NCBI GenBank assembly: GCA_019614645.1
Contig: JABWDB010000013.1
Location: 3,834,501-3,898,500, forward strand
DNA: 64,000 bases
Reading direction: 5' to 3'
From: Stratiolaelaps scimitus
Lineage: Eukaryota; Arthropoda; Arachnida; Mesostigmata; Laelapidae
This document shows, piece by piece, positions 37,767-50,605 of the stretch. Within the stretch, counting starts at the first letter, position 1. The number at the start of each line of letters is the position of its first letter. Both the position numbers and the translations under genes were made by a program. The notes beneath the pieces are model-generated. The model was not told the origin of the DNA. It did not search any database and saw nothing but the letters and a program-made list of their open reading frames with translations.

Positions 37767-40765
37767 AAACCCAACGAATGGGATCCCAGGGACAAAGGAA
37801 GAGGTTCCAATAGTGAACAGTGTTAGACGCAGCGACCTCAGCTCCACGCCAGCCGCAGCCGCTATTGTCGCGGTTGCTCGTCAGTGCGGCCACTGTTGTG
37901 GTGGTGCGTCCACGATTGAGAGGGACGCAGGGAGTCTGAGACTGGGAGAAAGAAAGAGAGAGGGGAGGAGTAAAAAGCCTTCGTAGCGCGGGCGGAGAGG
38001 AACAGGGGCAGTTAAGAAACAACGCGAGGAACAAGTGTAGGACATTTGAGCGCGATATCGGGAAGGAAGGGTTATTGCACTGACTGTTTTACATTAGCCT
38101 TGCTTCGCACAGTTGTCGACGCACGTCGGGTAGAGGCGATTGTCCATCAGGCGGGCTGTCCGCCGATGGACGCTTGTCCACGACCGGAAGGGAGACCATG
38201 GCGAGTGGTCGGGGTGCGCCTGTCGAAGCTTGCAAATGAGGGAAAAATGAGAGGACGATAGGCAGTGCCAGTAGCTGCTGTAGTTGTAGCATTGCGGCAC
38301 GCTTTGTGCGACCCTCGGCCGGATAAAGATCCTACGTTATCGAAGCCGAGTAGGTGCTGCTGCGGTGGCGGCGGCGGCTCGTTCCGGCTTTGGCCGCAGC
38401 CCGCCGAAGGGTATGCCACCGGATTGTGAGCACGGTGTGTGTCTCTGTGTATGCGTGTGTGTGTGTCCGTCCAGCGTACCCAAAAGTTGCATGCGTTGAA
38501 GTTGAAGGATAAGGGCGCGGAGGCGAACTTTAGAAGAAGGGCTGGCACAAAGTGAAGAAGTATACGTCGACGGGGGTTAGGGTGGCCAAGTTGAGCACAG
38601 CGGAGTAGAGAGAAACGAAGTAACCACATCGACGAAGACCACTAGCGGCCACTAGCGAAAAGAGAAGCATTGTCCAGGGGGCGGCTACCATCACGCGTTT
38701 TGAGTTGTTTCAACTACCACTGTTGCTCCTCGCCTACCCATGTCTACCCCGTACACTTTAGTGTACGTTGCGTCGACTGCGTTCTTCAGAGCACTTCGGG
38801 TGCTACCAAATAGTCTCGATGTCGACCATTGCGGCAGTTTGCATCGCCGCCACATCTCGCTGCACATATCGCACACTAGATGTGCATCTGTATGTGGTGA
38901 TTTGATTTGACTTAATAAGTAGAAACCCACCTGTAAGAATTACTCCTTAGAGCTATAAATCGCCCATAACTAATCGTCATCAAAATGTGGGACATCATCG
39001 CTTGAATATCTATATAAATTTGGAAATTCTGCACCTCCCCCGTTGTTTCGTCAGGGTGATCGATTCAGCGCAGCACGAACCTAAGATTTGCAACAACATT
39101 ACAATGTCTTGTAAATAGTCAAAGCGGAACGTTTGTCCTGTCCGTCAGTTTTAGTGTTCGTCGCTACAAGTCGCATCGTTCTAATACAGCAAAACAGTAC
39201 CAATACATAGGAAGCCATTGTACGTTTAGCTGTTTTTCAACTGTTCCATGTCGAAACGTATTCATCACTTGGAAGTCAAGCCGTGGGAATGCCATTGGCG
39301 TGATGGAGGATATCTGTCTCCAAGATGGACGTAGTTTTGCGCCAATCGCAGATACGATCATAATTTACTTATTTCCACTCGTGAATCATTATTCGTAATG
39401 TATTTTTTATATATATATATGTATATTTTATTGCTCACATTGTCCACAGCATAAGGGTACGAAATACAGCTCATTGGAGTAAATAACCTCGTCATCGCAA
39501 GAGTGCCACGAAAGGACATCGATGCTCGTTCATTTCGTCGTTTGCAGCAATGAAAGCATCGACGCCGGCAAAAGTGTGTAAAATCAAAGAAAAACTAAAA
39601 TCGGAATCAGGCGGGGCGTATAGCTACAACAGCGGCGTGTATCATCAGAAGTGGAAATGTCTTTGGCGAGAGCTCCCTGAGCTGGTCCAAGCTTAGCCAT
39701 GCTTGGCTCGGGCTCAGGTCCTCTGCTCGACAAGCAAGGCATCGGCACCCGCAATTGGCAGGGCGGCGATCTTTCCGCTTCCTTTGCAATCGGGCCACTG
39801 CTAGCATCGAGGTGAGGATCCCGAACCATGGAACCCCTAGCGTTCGTTCTCCTTTGGATAAAAACCATGCGATAGATAAAAACGATGACGATGCCACTAC
39901 GTCTCTCACTCTGTCCTCATAGAGACAGCGATGGTCCGGGTAGCCGGGTGGGGTGGTTCAGGGGTCTAGTCTCGAGGAAGAGGCTCGGACATAGAAGGGG
40001 CAACACGGCGAGACAGGGGGGGTGATCCGAGATCTGAGGGGGATCCGAGGCGGTGAGTGAAGAGCAGGCGAACACACCGATAGGGAGACCGGTGCCGCAG
40101 ATAGTAGCAGAAAACCTAGCGGAACCTTCAGATGAGGTTGGTGTTTGACGGCATTGAAAGCAACGGAGTACGCCTAATGTTGAACCGGAGGACAGCAGCA
40201 ACTGTAAATTAACGAGGGACTGCAGTAACCACAGAAAGCTACGAACAAAATGAATGAAACCTACCGAACAATTATTTTCAAATTTCTCCCGGCATTGACA
40301 GCCTCAAGGGTCCCAGGAGAAGGGAAAGGGGGTTGCCTCTGAAAGCTATAGAGGAATTCGAATACATTGTAATCGGTAGTTCATACACGCTATTTCAACC
40401 CAATATCTATCGGGGAAAACATTCGAGCTAAGCATACTAAGCATCCTCTTGCTACAAAGTGTGATAGATCAACCATACGTGCGTATAGATGCGGAGCAGG
40501 TGCTTGCTCCTGAATCTATTTACTACCTGGCTGAGCGCGTTCTTTCAAGTGATCTTTTCCAAAATGCTGCTGCTGCTGCGGCGCAGCGTCGCGGTAACCG
40601 AACACGCTCTCAAGACAAAACGACCGTCAGCTGACGAAGATAAACGAAGGGGGAATAACCATTAGAATATGGCAGATGGGATCGAGTTTTTCCGTCCAGG
40701 TGTTTATACAGCGTCGTTCCATCGTGCGCTGAACTGGACGACTTTTAGAGGCGGGAGCCACGACA

Positions 40766-40792
40766 GTGAGAGAGAGAGAGAGAAAGAGAAAG
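40766..40792. repeat. (GA)n microsatellite
   Basis: GA run with AA interruptions. Confidence 0.85.
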
Positions 40793-42433
40793 CACGGGCC
40801 GAGGCGTCATGGTGCGTCGTAGGCTCCAAGAGAAGAAAAATGAAAACTCCATAGAGGTCAGATGCGGGAGAGAATTCTTCGGAGAATAAAGATGTACTCT
40901 ATCCACGGAAAAATTAGTGAGATATTGAATGTTTAATAATTTGCGATGTCTCCACGACGTGGTCGTTCGACTTCGTCATCGGCGAGGGCTGCCATCATAT
41001 TTTGCTAGAGATCGGTGCGCTCAGCTTACGGGTAACGTTAACCTTGAGAGAAACCGCCCAATAGGCTTAATGCGTGGCAGCACCGAGGCACTGTGGTCAT
41101 CATCGAGCAGACACTTCGATTCATACCAATAAGACCGGTGAACTAAGACGCGGTGCATTGAGTTTTTCTAGTTTAGGTGAGGCGCTTAGGGGAGCGAACA
41201 CAGATTATTCTGCTCTTTATTCTTCAGAAGCTCAAGGTGTATTCAATAGATGACAGTATCATCTGAGAAAGTAATTAGTCACAATGTCACCTGTCCACCT
41301 TGAAGGTAACGATGTAGTTTGCTTAACGAAGATAAACCGCAAGAAGGCATTCAGTTAGACTGAGTCTAACTTAGCGAACTTTACGCTGCTCCAAGTTACT
41401 GTCAGTTTGCCTTGCTAGGTGCGTGTGTTGGTGTTAGGTGTTCGACGAAGGGAGCTTGACATCCAGCATGAACATCTAGCTATCATTCAGTGACTATCAA
41501 GAGACTCAATTTCGTATGGAGAAAATCACAAACGAAGGCTGTAACGAATCCTCCTATATTTTCAGCTTATGAACAACTTGGAGCACAAATGAGGATTTCG
41601 AAACGGACACCAAATAACCCGAAGGCCGGCATTCTCCGTAATATGCATTTCTGAGAGTATCCCTAGATACTGCTTGATGAGCACAAATGTATCCACGAAT
41701 ATATATATCCACTTGGAAGCTGCCGACGGTCTCTCTAACGGACTCCGTAACCCGTTCTAGCATAGGCCATGAACGGCTCATTTCATTTTTGACGCCTGCA
41801 TCCGTTCTCTAAACGTTACCAAGCCACTCTGATTGTGGAGCCCTCTCAAAAACTAGGGCACTTACGAAACAGACGCCCGTCCGCCGAATAGAGAAGGAGC
41901 TCTTTGCATGGAGGACGCTGTGTGCTTCCACATTGCACGACATATACACCAGCAAAGTAATTGAGCAAAGCTGCAGCAGCAGCCTGCCTTCCTTCCTCCT
42001 CATGCATCTCAATTGGGCAGAAACTGCGGCCGTGGAGAATCTCTTAAGTCAAACGGAGACGCGATGGGGTCCTTGTGCTCCTAGGAGACACAGGATCGTG
42101 AGTGTGTGTCCTTTGTGTCGCCGTAGGGTACCACCCCACCGTCCTGTTCCGGGGAGCGAGCGAGACCCGCCAGCATCGCGAGACCTACACGTTTCTCTAT
42201 CTCATCTCCTCCTCCGCTCGCGCACCCCATCAGCCTGCGATGTTGTCAACTCTTCTTCCTTTTAATTAAACGCTTGGCCGTCGCTGCCGCCGCCGGGCCA
42301 GCTTCTGCCGGCGGGAGGGCTAGGTCGGCCTGTTTGTAGACGCCGGATAGACGCGGTGCAAAGCCTCTTTCAAGTTCCCGTGCCCGACTGCCGTGTACCA
42401 TATATGTCTCTCTCTTTCTCCTACACACACTCC

Positions 42434-42460
<27 letters not shown>
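42434..42460. repeat. (TA)n microsatellite
   Basis: Thirteen TA units; reads as an IYIYIY run on the minus strand. Confidence 0.95.
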
Positions 42461-42464
<4 letters not shown>

Positions 42465-44240
42465 AGAAGCGTAGAGGAGCAGGTTGACTGGCCCACAAAG
42501 CAGACTGGCACATGGATGATATGCTCTTATTAGTTGCAAACACGGACAGGAGAGAACTCGGGGTTTGGGCCGGGGGTGACGACGATGACAACAACATGGC
42601 CGGTGGGGAGCGGGTGATCTAGCAAAGCAAGTACAGAGCCGTATACACACATCTGGCGTATCCACATAAGCAGGACCATAGCATAAACGCTAACATAAGT
42701 TAATTCAGCGCATCATAATGATGTATAGGACAATACATGTGATAGTGGATTTTCGCTACTGACGATCATCATGGTCGAGTGGCGCTACGATTGACTCAAC
42801 GTCAATAATTTATCAATTACAACTGGGTGCAAGAACAAGAACATTTCCATCATGTGTCGGCGTTTGGCTTCCAGCGAATGCTTCGCTGCCATGTTCCTGG
42901 GTAATTCTGATACCAGAGCGCAGATCAGGAGGCGAACGGTTGGAGCTTCACAGGAGGGATGTTTCGCAATGGATCATATCCCGTATCTTCAGTAGACGCA
43001 GGTCAATGGAACAAATAGACAACAAGAACAACAATAAAAAAAACTGTTTTCTTCGTACCATTATAATTGCTTATTGACGAGTGTTCACTATGCAAGCAAT
43101 GCTGTTATCTTACATTTAACAACGCCGTATCAGTGAGCACGTTCGTTGTTGATCGTTTGGAAACTGCTCGAGTCTTTAAAGGTTGTGCCTGTAGATGGCA
43201 CTTAGCTACCTGGCCCCGCTGGAATCACATCGCCGTTTGGCATCCATCGATGCACCCACAACAGCATATACGCTATTAAATTTTTTAGCAATTAGAGTAA
43301 TGGGACGAACCGCGTCCGGCCTTTTGGGGTTTTGAGTATAACGTTATCTTTAGTGGACACACCTAGGACCGATGTTTGCTTCGCTTCTGGGTCGCTGGCC
43401 AGTATGCGCTGAAACGGTAGAAAAATCATAGAGGCTTAGGACATTCGCAGGACAGAGAACGCGTAAAAGTCCTCGTTTTTTCTTCGGCATAGGCAGCATA
43501 CTAACGAGGAAAACTTTGGGAACGCAATTGACTACTAGGTTTGGAGTATATTGATCATAGTGTTCATAGGTCGGAGCTGATTTGCACATGTTATTTCGGC
43601 TACGGTTGAAGGTAAGTGAGTTAAACTATAGAGGTCACGTTGACGCGATATGAACAACAATAACTCTTGCCAGTGGCGGAACTGGTGCCTTGCAAAGTTT
43701 ACTAGCCTACCAGTTAAGGCCAATTTTGCTACAGCGTCGTCGAGCGGTACAGCCGTCCCTAAAATATCACCATGACAAGCTTGGCTCAGACTTGCTTGCG
43801 GCCTAAAAACATGCAAGTTTTAAGGGTATATTGTTCACCTTGCCCGTATTCTTCAACTAGTTTGTTTGGACGATGGCCCCGAATTGGAGTGGACTAGCAA
43901 AGCTTCTCACTGAACTTGTGCAACAAGTCAATGTGTGCTGACGGGCTCAAGTATACGTAATAATATCTAGAGCACGCGCAAATATTTCATTTTATGCTAA
44001 ACAGAGCAACTTTCTTGAGTCAGTAAATGCAGATTTTACTTATTAGGCATGTTTACCTTGAGCTGATTTCAAATTATCTCCGTATATACCTATTGAACAG
44101 CTTCATGGCTTCTTAGCAAGAGCTTGCACCGATGTTGGATTATTAGAATCAGCAAGCTCACATTTGGCTAGGTGAACGGTCCTCGAGAAAAAAATATATA
44201 TATATATGAGTAAGCGTCCAGTTAAAATAGTACCAATACA

Positions 44241-44259
44241 TATATATATATATATATAT
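44241..44259. repeat. (TA)n microsatellite
   Basis: Nine TA units. A shorter AT run lies about 40 bases upstream, near 44192-44207. Confidence 0.9.
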
Positions 44260-45801
44260 CTTTTTCAAGCCGCGTGTATATAGATCATTACTGATTACTC
44301 TATAAAATCGCCCCGAATCATTGTGTAAATCTAGTCTTATAAATATAATTGTTATATCGTCTCAGAGTAACAATTTCAACAGCGGTATGATACAATAAAA
44401 TTAGAGTTCGGTTTTGCTCAAAGTATGAATCGTACTGTTCACCTGATCATTTCATATTATTTTTAATGCCACTATCAGGCCACGGCTCGGTGTCCCATTT
44501 TCTAGTTATTCCTCTCGCTGTGTCCTGGATGTGTCGGCTCCGAAGCTAACGAGTTGTAGCGGGACGCCCTGACACGGTGTTCGACGACCGTTGTCCTACT
44601 GTTTCTAATCGCGTAATGAGAGAGATTACACTTAAGATTCAAAGTGGTGATGATCCATCAAGTTCTACTCAGCGCTGCAGCAGGGCAAGTTAACTTGACT
44701 GTTTGAGAACACTTGGGAGCCGAGTGAGCGCAAGTTTGGCCGTCGAGGCCACGGCAGATCCGCCGCGTCCGTTCCCGAGCCGGGAAAAGGGACTAAGCTT
44801 TCTTTGTTCATCAATCTCGGCTCATGCGCTTTCAATTCATAACTTCAACTCTACCAACCCCTGGCCCGTTGGCCCAACCGCCGAGCGTCGTCCAGGCCTA
44901 GATCAGGCCAGCCCCCAAGCGGGCTGCCAGCAATGCTCGCTTGGAAGTGATTCCCTGATTTAATCAGGGCGCATAGGCCTGATATTTCAGTGTTGACTTT
45001 CAACCGGAGCGTCAGCGCGTTTGGCAAGAGGAGAGAAGAGCATTGAACGGCGAACTCACAGATAGGCTGCGGACCCATCGTTTCGTCAGACTCACCAATC
45101 TGCAGCGCGTAGATGTGGAAACGACAAAACAGCGATGACACGAAAATTACTCAAGGATGTGAAGTGCGACAGAGGACGCAGTCGTGCGGACGTTCATGGT
45201 ACCATTGTATAAATGATATTTCTCGTCAGATATTGATGGACACATGTGGAAAGGCTGGGTTCGTGAATTCTAGACGACACGAAAGAAGATAATGTAGGCA
45301 ACGTTCGTCAAATAGAGAAAATCATATAGCTTGAGAAACCAGGTCTACAATCGTAGGAACCTAAGTGTGAAAATGTGTCAGCGAAGGAAGTCTTTGCTAA
45401 AACATGTTGGAAAGTTTAGCAGGCTCTTCCTCAAGTTTTGTAAGATTCACTTCACCACCTGCAAGCTTATTTCTAACACCTTTTTTTTCAAATAGTGAAA
45501 ATATTTATTATGTCCGTAGCACGAATAAGCTGTAGCATTTTAACTGGTAATAATAAGGTCTCCAATTTGGTCCCCAAATTATGCTTCATCGACGTTTCTT
45601 CTGGGAAGTTACTTCTGCTCGTTATGCTAGCTTACTTTACAGCTACATTTGACCAATGTGGATATCATTACGCGTCATAGTGCGCTACCGAAAATAAGCT
45701 TCTAGCGAAATTGTTCCGTATTGAGAGGCTCTGGCCCTTGCAAAACAAGCTATCGTTTTTACCCATATCGAATTTTACACAATCATGTTTGACTCCTAAG
45801 T

Positions 45802-45845
45802 CTCTGGCTGTAAAAAGCCAGAGGCCACAGGTTCGAGGCCCGCTA
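45802..45845. other. Hairpin followed by a tRNA B-box-like motif
   Basis: CTCTGGCT-GTAAAA-AGCCAGAG (45802-45823) is a perfect 8-bp stem with a 6-base loop. It is followed at 45830 by GGTTCGAGGCC, which resembles the pol III B box or T-loop. No matching acceptor stem, D arm or A box was found upstream, so it is not a tRNA gene. A decayed tRNA-derived SINE is possible. Confidence 0.25.
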
Positions 45846-46182
45846 CCTCGAGGGGATGCCGATCTATCATACTTCCTTGGTTTCAAACATACTAAAACGC
45901 ATATCTGAGCAATATTTTTACATAGCACCGTACATCCTGCCCGAATTGCCACTTCCATTGCAATTTCCATGAGTCTGCCCCTGAAATAGTAAGCTCCCTG
46001 TTCCCAGTATAAGAATTGATCGCTGTCCTTTAAGTGTTAAAAGTGCAGCGTCATCTAGTTTCATTGACGGGCACCGATCCGTTGGTCGGCGAGCTGCACC
46101 CGGCAGTCCGCGTGGTCTTTCTTCCACGTTCGGCTAGGATAGACATCCCGGTGAACGGCTTCCCACCTCGACCCCGTTCGCT

Positions 46183-46237
46183 CCCTGTTCTGAACAGGGG
46201 GCGTTAGTAAGGGGCGGCTGTTAACGCCAGCCCCTTA
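46183..46237. other. Two adjacent hairpins
   Basis: CCCTGTTC-T-GAACAGGG (46183-46199) is an 8-bp near-perfect palindrome. Eight bases later, TAAGGGGC ... GCCCCTTA (46208-46237) forms an 8-bp stem extended by an inner GGC/GCC pair around TGTTAAC with one bulged A. No T-run follows, and I know of no RNA family that matches. Confidence 0.5.
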
Positions 46238-48347
46238 AGGAATGCGTAAGCAGTCCAGCAGCATCAGATCATCAGCTCATCAAAGCCGTCCCTAATCAGA
46301 TTGCTGCACAGAGCTATTCAATATTGGGTGGAGGGGGTACCTGCCCCAATGATTATCTTCGTGGCAGCTATCGTCCGCCATTTGCACTTGGTTTCTCAGG
46401 CCCACCACCAAGTTGTGTGATGTTGAATGCTCGAATGAACGTGCCCCTGTGATGGCGGATAGACAGACGGTTCGCGGGTGCTGTAAGCTCGCACCCATGA
46501 GGCGTTCAAGACTGACATAATATTATGACGGGATCGAATAAAAGAATTCACTTAGTTGCTCGTGTCTCGTGCTCGGTCCCCTCCCATTCGGGTCCGTAGC
46601 CTTCAGAATGTCGCTAGCCGGAAGTGCTGCCTTCATCTTGGGCAAAGGCTTCCACAAGAAACGCTTCGATGCTAATCGACAAGCTTGAATACTTGGCAAC
46701 CGTCGTTCGGAAGGGATCTAATGGACCTTGTAGCTTCTCATCACTTCGTTATGCGACGTAAAATCAGTAATAGAACATTGAATAGGATGTATATAACACT
46801 TTGTTCCGTTAACATGCCTAGGATTTACGAAAATCAATTTCGTTCAGGCAGGGCCCTGGTCAATTTGAAAATGCTCCGTGTGGACTGTCTGATGCATATA
46901 CTGCACACAAGGTGTCTTTGGCAAGTCTTTTTGGCAAGTCTGGTGACTGTTCAACGAGAAGCTGATTCTCCAAAATGTTGCTTGGATATATGATAGTTGA
47001 TAGCGCCTACATCTCCAGCAAGTCTTGCTAAAGAGTGACTTTGTTTGTATTTAAAGATAACATGAGAGTTGTAGAAGCCATATCCTCTTCGAAGAGGTGA
47101 CGTTGAATCGTAAAGTGGTCCTTCGATCACTGAATCGATCTTAGTAGTGAAAACGTAGAGCAATTCCATCACCCGCCCTTAATCGATTCTCTTCCTACAG
47201 CATTTGTTGAGTCCAAAGTCAATCGATTCAATCAGGATTGAACCGCAATGGGATATGTACACAATGGGACACCTTTTGTTGCCGTTAAGCTATAGAACAC
47301 GGCACAATTGGTCACCAAGAACGAATCGATAATAACAGTCGAAACATATCATTTCACTCACGATGTGTTCATACAGCTGCAGATACACTTGGCGGGACAT
47401 CACAGATGAAAGCCACTATGATGTAATTGATTTTAAATCAAATTACCGCCCACCGCGGATCCTGTGCGAAGCCCAAGGGTGCCCACCAATCTTTTGTTGG
47501 CTGTCTGTACGATGCGTTACCGATTATTACTGGTATTATTCGAAGTAGAAGGAAAGCCGCAGAAATCGAAAGAAGAACTGGGTTGCAAAACATTTCCACT
47601 GGTCATCGTGACTGTCTCATTGTAGCGCCCTTCAAATGATGTCCCCCCAATGCTGTTTTGCTATTGACAACGTCCCCAGGACCAGATAAGGGCAGGCCAC
47701 ACACACACCATCGAATTTGAGGCTCATATTATACTAGGGCAGTCTTTCGAGGCCTGCCGGCCTCATGGTGTGCAATAGTTCAGAGATAGCTAAAGATCGT
47801 AGTCCTGGTTGGAACAGCACTGAATCATCATTGTTACGAGCCGCTCACCGGGTGATTAGATGACCAAAACGGGGTTGGTCTGGCGTTTCGAGTGGGTACA
47901 GGGGAGCTGAGTAGCAGCGTTGGTTACATAGGCCTCCATAACCTCCGCCCCCCAGTCAAGTCATCCTCGTTCAAATGGAGAGGGAATTTGTCGCGCAAAA
48001 TGTCTTTTTAGATCGCTGCTCTGCGCGCCCGCGCGCGCCTCGAGTCTTGGTCACAGTAGCGTGCACGATGCCGCCGATGCGGTAGTAGCCGGACAGTCGG
48101 CTGCACGGCCACGGTGGTGCTGAGTTGGCAGATCAGATCTTCTTCTTCTTCGCTCCGTTCCCTGTCTGCTCCCCTTTTAGCACCACGTACCCCTGACGCT
48201 CTCCCGCTCTTCCCTAATGACGGTTATTGGAGTACCCGGCGAGAAGCGGCAGCCGAACGCCTAGCCGCTGAACTAATTATAGGGTGAGCTGGAGTGGAAG
48301 GCAACGGCCGAACCGGCACAAGCGATAGATAGAGAGGAACCACCACG

Positions 48348-48375
48348 GTGGCGGTGATGGTGGTGGTGGTGGTGG
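48348..48375. repeat. (GGT)n microsatellite
   Basis: GGT run with GCG and GAT interruptions; reads as poly-Val, or poly-His on the minus strand. Confidence 0.85.
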
Positions 48376-49178
48376 AGACGGTGGAGACGAACAAGCCGAG
48401 GCCAACGGAACAAGCCACCGGGCGGATTCTGAACGGACGGATGCCGCCTAGTGACTTTGCGCGTCACTCACCATCTGACTTTCTCTCTGTCTCTCGACCG
48501 ACGTCGACTGACGATTGTACACAACATGCCCGCCTTATATAATTTTCTACATTGCCTTAGGAGGCTAGAGGCTGAGGAGGAGGGTCAGAAGGGGCAGTAG
48601 TAGTAATCGTGTGTATTCGATGATAGTTTAATGGTTATAGTGCCTGCTGTAGTTTGCAGGTTATAGTTCGTGACTGAGCGAAGCTGAGAACGAGAAAGCA
48701 GTATTGGCTTATGTTGAAGTAAGCGGGTTTGCTGCGAGCAAAGAGTCTACTGTGTGCACGGGTGTTTACGGCGATCTGTACTGTTATATTTATGTGGAGC
48801 AAATTCGTATTGTCCAGCGTTCAACATTGAGTAGGGACACTTTCTAAAGGAGTATTATGGCCGGTCATATTGCAAGTCCCTGTTGCTCTACGCCTATACG
48901 GCCTGGTTTCACAGTAATGCACATGGGCTGGGATTCATAGACCCACTGGATATTGTATTGTAGCTCTTAAAGCAATTTCTTAGATGCTAATAGTAGGATA
49001 CGAGATGGTATTATAGATCGATGTATTGTCGTGAGGATGCAGGACCTCCATTTCGGACAGTTGGTTGGTCGGACGTCGAAGACCCAGAAGGGCCGAGACC
49101 ATAGTTGAGCAGGGTCGAATTGAGGGCCGGCAGCCCCGATAGGAGGTACGGACGCAACCTTCACGGCCATGGCTCCCT

Positions 49179-49206
49179 CATCTCTCTCTCTCTCCCCCTC
49201 TCTCCC
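49179..49206. repeat. (CT)n tract
   Basis: CT run interrupted by CCCC. Confidence 0.85.
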
Positions 49207-50566
49207 TTGTGCTCTCTCGTTCCTTCTCTCAGAGAAACAGAGCGGTCGAGACTTTTCTACAAGGCCTAGCATAGGCCTACACGACCTGCTTGCCTCGCGC
49301 TTCTTGGAGGGCCACCCGGCGCTGTCAAGAACATTATTCCATCGATGTATCTGAATTTCACCCACCGTCCAACGTCCCCCTCGCCACCGCCGGCACGAAG
49401 CCTGCTCCCTTCATCCACGACCCCGCTAGCTACTCCCCCTAGGGGGTCAGCGTATCCGAGCTTCCCCCGGTGAACACGGGCTGAACTTACCGTCAACCTC
49501 TCACGTAAAGAATCATTCGCGGACGTCGATTTCAGGCCGCACCGCGTACACGGCGTACAAGACAGGCCATCTGGGCCAGCCGCGACATGACTGAAACTGC
49601 AGAGTTAGCCTTCGTTGAAAAGCAGGCTTTCCTTTCCGCGCTGTTTGCGCTGCTGCCACTGCCGTACGCTGTACTGACGAGCAAGGTGTGATCTGTAAAC
49701 CGGCTGATCGTTAGTATCGAGACAGCGGGCTTAGAAGGTCTAAGACGTTGATAAATCCTTTCGCACATCCCTATTTGCCCCAGCTTCCTCGAAGCGCGAC
49801 ATCGCGAGGGGTGCTGCTTCATGCCGAACCTTCGTCTTCCCCATCCCCCTGTCGTATCAATATATTATATCATTATCCTTTTGAATTTGTTTCTCTCCTG
49901 CCCCGTACGGGGGCAGGCGAAGAGGCGCAGGAAGTTAATGATATCATTTATTTAGCTATGGACGAGGGTGAAAGAACTCCCCTTTTCTTTCGCGGGTCCT
50001 CCTCGGCAGCCGGTTCAGAGAAAATGTGTGTGAAAGCCTTGCTCCGCCCCCCTGCCGTAAGTGAAGTTGATTCAAAACGGTGGAGAAGCCTCACCCATAA
50101 CCCTCACGTCCTCTTCGCGTTCGGCCCAGCCGACGACCGGTAGTCGGCGTAGGCCAACTACTTACTCCAAAGGAAGCAACTGTCTAAGCAAAGAGCTTTT
50201 GATAATGTGTAGAACTAGAATTGACCAATTTTTACACAGCTGCCACCTGGACCCTAGATAGGCACCTAGATGCTGACAGTCTAACCTGTTTCCGCTTAGC
50301 TATGTAGGAAAGATGCATACTACCATATTTAACAATATTTATATAATAGCATTCAAATGTCTGCGATAGTCCAGCGGAATAGTTTCAGTCAGACAGATAT
50401 TGTCGCATTAAAGGTTGACAGTGGCGTGGGGCATCGTTCAACTTGTTCCTGATACAACTTGAATCACCATTTTTTTTTTATTATATAGACATTTTGTAAC
50501 TAGACAAGATAGATGAGGTTTCCGTTGGCAAATATTTAGGTACAATGATCACATCGTCTGACGTGA

Positions 50567-50605
50567 CTAACGTGTTTCTCTTTACTTTCCTTTTTACGTT
50601 CGCAG
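50567..50605 (+). other. Branch point, polypyrimidine tract and 3' splice site of the Ig exon
   Basis: A CTAAC branch-point match has its A at 50570, about 35 bases before the acceptor. A pyrimidine-rich run follows and ends in TTCGCAG at 50599-50605. This fits a U2-type acceptor and fixes the exon start at 50606. The reading frame gives phase 1, matching the phase at the other end of the exon. Confidence 0.8.

Larger units (their letters stand above)
36300..38650. promoter_or_regulatory. GC-rich block with CGG and GA tracts, candidate promoter or 5' UTR region
   Basis: CpG-rich block holding a (CGG)n run (37342-37367), an AGC run (37658-37676) and a long GA tract (37721-37766). GAGA tracts and CGG runs are frequent near animal transcription starts. 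The overlapping open frames here (up to 192 codons, minus strand) consist largely of simple-sequence translation such as SLSLSLS and have no domain. I could not find a convincing TATA box, initiator or first-exon donor, so this remains a candidate only. Confidence 0.25.
38651..50566. other. No supported gene; probably intron of the Ig receptor gene towards its end
   Basis: AT-rich from 38.9 to about 47.8 kb with AT microsatellites and two hairpin clusters, then GC-rich from 47.9 to 50.2 kb. The acceptor at 50605 shows that the right-hand end is intronic on the plus strand; how far the intron reaches is unknown. Frames such as 49748-50143 (131 codons) have no domain and no convincing splice sites. 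Confidence 0.5.

Noticed and set aside
37232..37810. 192-codon minus-strand open frame
   Set aside because: Starts in SLSLSLS from a GA microsatellite and runs through Ala repeats from triplet tracts; no folded domain.
43535..43816. 93-codon minus-strand frame suspected of being a retroelement fragment
   Set aside because: Could not match any integrase, protease or reverse transcriptase motif.
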